Program-made: the position numbers and the translations under genes
Assembly (NCBI GenBank): GCA_934630555.1
Contig: CAKTXB010000110.1
Coordinates: forward strand, 1 to 6,668
DNA length: 6,668 nt
From: an uncultured Oscillospiraceae bacterium
GTDB taxonomy: Bacteria; Bacillota; Clostridia; Oscillospirales; Oscillospiraceae
Direction: 5' to 3'
Notes under the pieces: model-generated
Database searches by the model: none
What the model saw: only the letters and a program-made list of their open reading frames with translations
Told to the model about the DNA's origin: nothing
Shown: positions 4,519 through 6,668 of the stretch, in pieces
How positions within the stretch are numbered: position 1 is the first letter of the stretch
Layout: each line of letters starts with the position of its first letter

Positions 4519-6552
4519 ATGGCAAAAATCATGCGGCTTTCACAGCACGTGGCGGATCTGATCGCCGCCGGGGAAGTGGTGGAGCGGCCGGCTTCGTGTG
4601 TGAAGGAGCTGGTGGAAAACGCGATCGACGCGGGGGCGCGGGCGGTCACGGTGGAGATCCAGAACGGCGGGATGACGCTTTTGCGCGTGACGGACGACGG
4701 CTGCGGCATGGAGCCGGAGGACGCGCGGACGGCGTTTTTGCGCCACGCGACGAGCAAGCTGCGCACGAAGGACGATCTGGCGGCCATTACGACGCTGGGC
4801 TTCCGCGGTGAGGCGCTGGCGGCCATCAGCGCGGTATCGCGCATCGATCTTTTGACGAAAACGCGGGAGGCGGCGCATGGCACGGCGCTGCATCTGGAGG
4901 CCGGGAACATCACGGACGAGCAGCCGGCGGGCTGCCCGGACGGCACGACGATCTTGGTGCGCGATCTGTTTTACAACACGCCGGCGCGGATGAAGTTTAT
5001 GAAGTCGGACATTGCCGAGAGCTCGGCGGCGGTGGGCGCGGCGCAGCATCTGGCGCTGGCCAATCCGCAGGTGGCGCTGCGCGTGGTGAAGGACGGCGAA
5101 ACTGTTTTATCGACGGCGGGCGACGGGCAGCTGTTCGGCGCGGTGTATGCCGTGTTGGGCCGGCAGCTGGCAAACGAGATGGTGGAGGTGAACGGCCGGT
5201 TTGAGAGGATCGCGACGGCGGGCTTTGTGACAAAGCCGCTGGCGACGCGGGGCAACCGCGCGCAGCAGCTGTTTTTTGTGAACGGGCGGTTCGTGAAGTC
5301 GCGGCTGCTGGCGAGCGCGGTGGAGCAGGCCTATCAGAACCAGATGGCCGCGGGGCGGTTCCCGGCGTGCGTGCTGCATATCACGCTGCCGCCGGAGGCG
5401 GTGGATGTGAATGTGCATCCGGCCAAGACGGAGGTCAAGTTCCTGCGCGAGCGGGAGGTGTTCGACGCGGTGCATTACGCCGTTTTATCGGCGCTGGGCA
5501 AGGCGGGGGCGCGGCCGGAAATGAAGCTGCCGCAAAAGCCGGCGGCACCGGTACAGCCGGCGCCGCAGGAGAACTTTTTCCGCACGATGGACGCGGCGCA
5601 GTACCGCGCGGCGGCGGCGCAGAGGGCCGGTGCGCCGAAAACGCCGGCGGCGGTCACGGTGGAGCGGACGGCGGGCGGCGGGTTTACGGCGCGGGAGCGC
5701 GCGTGGACAAACGCGGTGTGTGAGGCGGCGCGGACGCCGCAGGTGGCGCGCGAGGCGGCCGCGCCGGCAGACGCGGCGCTTTCGGCGAAAGCGCAGGCGC
5801 CGGTACCGACCACGGCGGCAAGCGCGGAGAAAGCAGCTCCGCACGTGCCGGAAACGGGGAAAGCGGTCGCGAGGGCCGGTTTGGAACAGGCGGCGGAACG
5901 CGCCGCGGCGCAAAATGCGGCAGCGGAAACGGCGGAGAAGCCCTGTGCGCCGGAAGCGGCGGCACCGGGGGAGGCCGCGCCGGAGATCGCGCCGTACCGC
6001 ATCGTGGGCGAGGCGCTGGACACGTATATGATCGTGGAGCAGGAAGAAAAGCTGCTGTTTATTGACAAGCACGCGGCGCATGAGCGGATCTTGTTTGAAA
6101 AGCTCAAAAAAGAGCGCCGGCCGGTGATGGCGCAGGGGCTGCTTGCGCCGCTGACGCTGGAGCTGACGCGCGAGGAGGCGGCGTGCGTGCTGGAAAACAC
6201 GGCGCTGTTTGAGAAGCTGGGCTTTGGCGTGGAGGATTTTGGCGGCGGCACGCTGCTTTTGCGCGAAGCGCCGGCGGATATTCGGCCCGAGGATGCGGCG
6301 GCGACGGTGCAGGAGCTGGCGGGGAAGATCCTGAGCGGCAATTTCCCCGACCCGGACGCGCAGCGCGACGCGCTGCTGCACACCATTGCGTGCAAGGCGG
6401 CCATCAAGGCCGGGTACCACACGCAGGCGGAGGAGCGGGCGCGGCTGGTGCACGAGGTGCTGACGCGCGACGATCTAAAATACTGCCCGCATGGGCGGCC
6501 GATCTGTATCGTGCTGACGAAAGGGCAGCTGGAACGGCAGTTTGGGCGCTGA
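4519..6552 (+). CDS. mutL: DNA mismatch repair endonuclease MutL
   Basis: MutL couples MutS mispair recognition to strand removal. The 677-residue product starts with a GHKL ATPase: E30 and N34 in KELVENAIDAGA, D59 in DDGCGM, HATSK at 76-80, GFRGEAL at 94-100 and FYNTPAR at 151-157. The transducer domain includes FVNGR (253-257) and DVNVHPAKTEV (296-306). Residues about 332-488 form an Ala/Pro/Glu-rich, low-complexity linker. The C-terminal domain has the nuclease motifs of MutL from species without MutH: DKHAAHERILFE (516-527; K517 stands where Q is common), ACKAAIK (624-630), CPHGRP (656-661) and a final FGR (675-677). QGLLAPL (539-545) matches the position and form of the sliding-clamp contact known in Bacillus MutL. 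Endonuclease activity is thus expected but inferred. GAGGT supports the start. The stop codon lies inside a 7-bp hairpin. Confidence 0.97.
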   Translation: MAKIMRLSQHVADLIAAGEVVERPASCVKELVENAIDAGARAVTVEIQNGGMTLLRVTDDGCGMEPEDARTAFLRHATSKLRTKDDLAAITTLGFRGEALAAISAVSRIDLLTKTREAAHGTALHLEAGNITDEQPAGCPDGTTILVRDLFYNTPARMKFMKSDIAESSAAVGAAQHLALANPQVALRVVKDGETVLSTAGDGQLFGAVYAVLGRQLANEMVEVNGRFERIATAGFVTKPLATRGNRAQQLFFVNGRFVKSRLLASAVEQAYQNQMAAGRFPACVLHITLPPEAVDVNVHPAKTEVKFLREREVFDAVHYAVLSALGKAGARPEMKLPQKPAAPVQPAPQENFFRTMDAAQYRAAAAQRAGAPKTPAAVTVERTAGGGFTARERAWTNAVCEAARTPQVAREAAAPADAALSAKAQAPVPTTAASAEKAAPHVPETGKAVARAGLEQAAERAAAQNAAAETAEKPCAPEAAAPGEAAPEIAPYRIVGEALDTYMIVEQEEKLLFIDKHAAHERILFEKLKKERRPVMAQGLLAPLTLELTREEAACVLENTALFEKLGFGVEDFGGGTLLLREAPADIRPEDAAATVQELAGKILSGNFPDPDAQRDALLHTIACKAAIKAGYHTQAEERARLVHEVLTRDDLKYCPHGRPICIVLTKGQLERQFGR

Positions 6553-6561
6553 ACAGCGCCC
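6544..6561 (+). repeat. Hairpin spanning the mutL stop codon
   Basis: GGGCGCT (6544-6550) and AGCGCCC (6555-6561) form a perfect 7-bp stem around GAAC. The TGA stop (6550-6552) begins at the last base of the left arm. CCGGGGG follows instead of a T-tract, so it is not a standard terminator. It may affect mRNA 3' stability or be incidental. Confidence 0.5.
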
Positions 6562-6568
6562 CGGGGGT

Positions 6569-6668
6569 GCGGGGCTTCGCCCCGGTGGCCCCTTGGTTTT
6601 TGCGACCTTACAGGGCGTACGGGGATTTTTCGGGGCGTTGCCCCGGTACCCGGTGGTTTGGGTTTGTT
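6569..6668. repeat. Element B, copy 2, downstream of mutL (cut by window end)
   Basis: CGGGGC/GCCCCG around TTC (6570-6584) is followed by a GGCCCCTTGG linker. A second CGGGGC/GCCCCG hairpin, here with loop GTT (6631-6645), is followed by GGTACCC and a G/T-rich tail. This is the same order as at 2954-3070 after mutS. The spacing between the two hairpins is about 61 bp here against 80 bp there, because the linker lacks the GTGCC hairpin. No gene is seen in this stretch, and the element may run on beyond the window. Confidence 0.7.

Noticed and set aside
5475..6453. Two long reverse-strand frames (over 300 codons) opposite mutL
   Set aside because: They lie wholly within mutL, whose GC-rich third positions suppress stop codons on the other strand. 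Their products are low-complexity (Ser/Ala-rich or Arg-rich) with no domain.

Overview
The window carries the core of a DNA mismatch-repair locus: mutS (307-2919, + strand), an 870-base non-coding stretch packed with inverted repeats, a small intramembrane-protease gene of the CPBP (ABI/CaaX) family (3791-4489), and mutL (4519-6552). All three genes read left to right and look intact. The third positions are strongly G/C-rich. MutL carries the C-terminal endonuclease motifs, and no mutH is visible, so repair here should be of the methylation-independent Gram-positive kind. The proteins' general character, the Shine-Dalgarno sites and the style of the GC-rich intergenic hairpins suggest a high-GC member of the Clostridia (Oscillospiraceae/Ruminococcaceae-like gut Bacillota). 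That placement is inference; no rRNA is present to prove it.

Layout. 1-297: non-coding, made of hairpin repeats (element A, two tandem partial units), ending in a 7-bp hairpin directly against the mutS ribosome binding site. 307-2919: mutS. 2920-3262: a nearly continuous chain of hairpins (element B and others) that ends in a textbook intrinsic terminator at 3236-3262. 3263-3599: no convincing gene, degenerate repeat pieces and a 19-bp imperfect direct repeat. 3600-3718: a second copy of element A. 3719-3790: AT-rich leader with an 8-bp inverted repeat and a good Shine-Dalgarno site. 3791-6552: CPBP protease gene and mutL, 29 bp apart, probably one transcription unit. 6553-6668: a second copy of element B.

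How it works together. MutS recognises mispairs and recruits MutL, whose C-terminal endonuclease nicks the strand to be removed. The CPBP membrane protein has no known part in this and is linked only by position. The most unusual content is the intergenic DNA. Element A precedes each transcription unit and element B follows mutS and mutL. Between copies, the stem sequences change on both sides so that pairing is kept while loops and linkers stay nearly constant. This covariation suggests that a folded RNA or single-stranded DNA is being maintained, by selection or by a mobile repeat mechanism.
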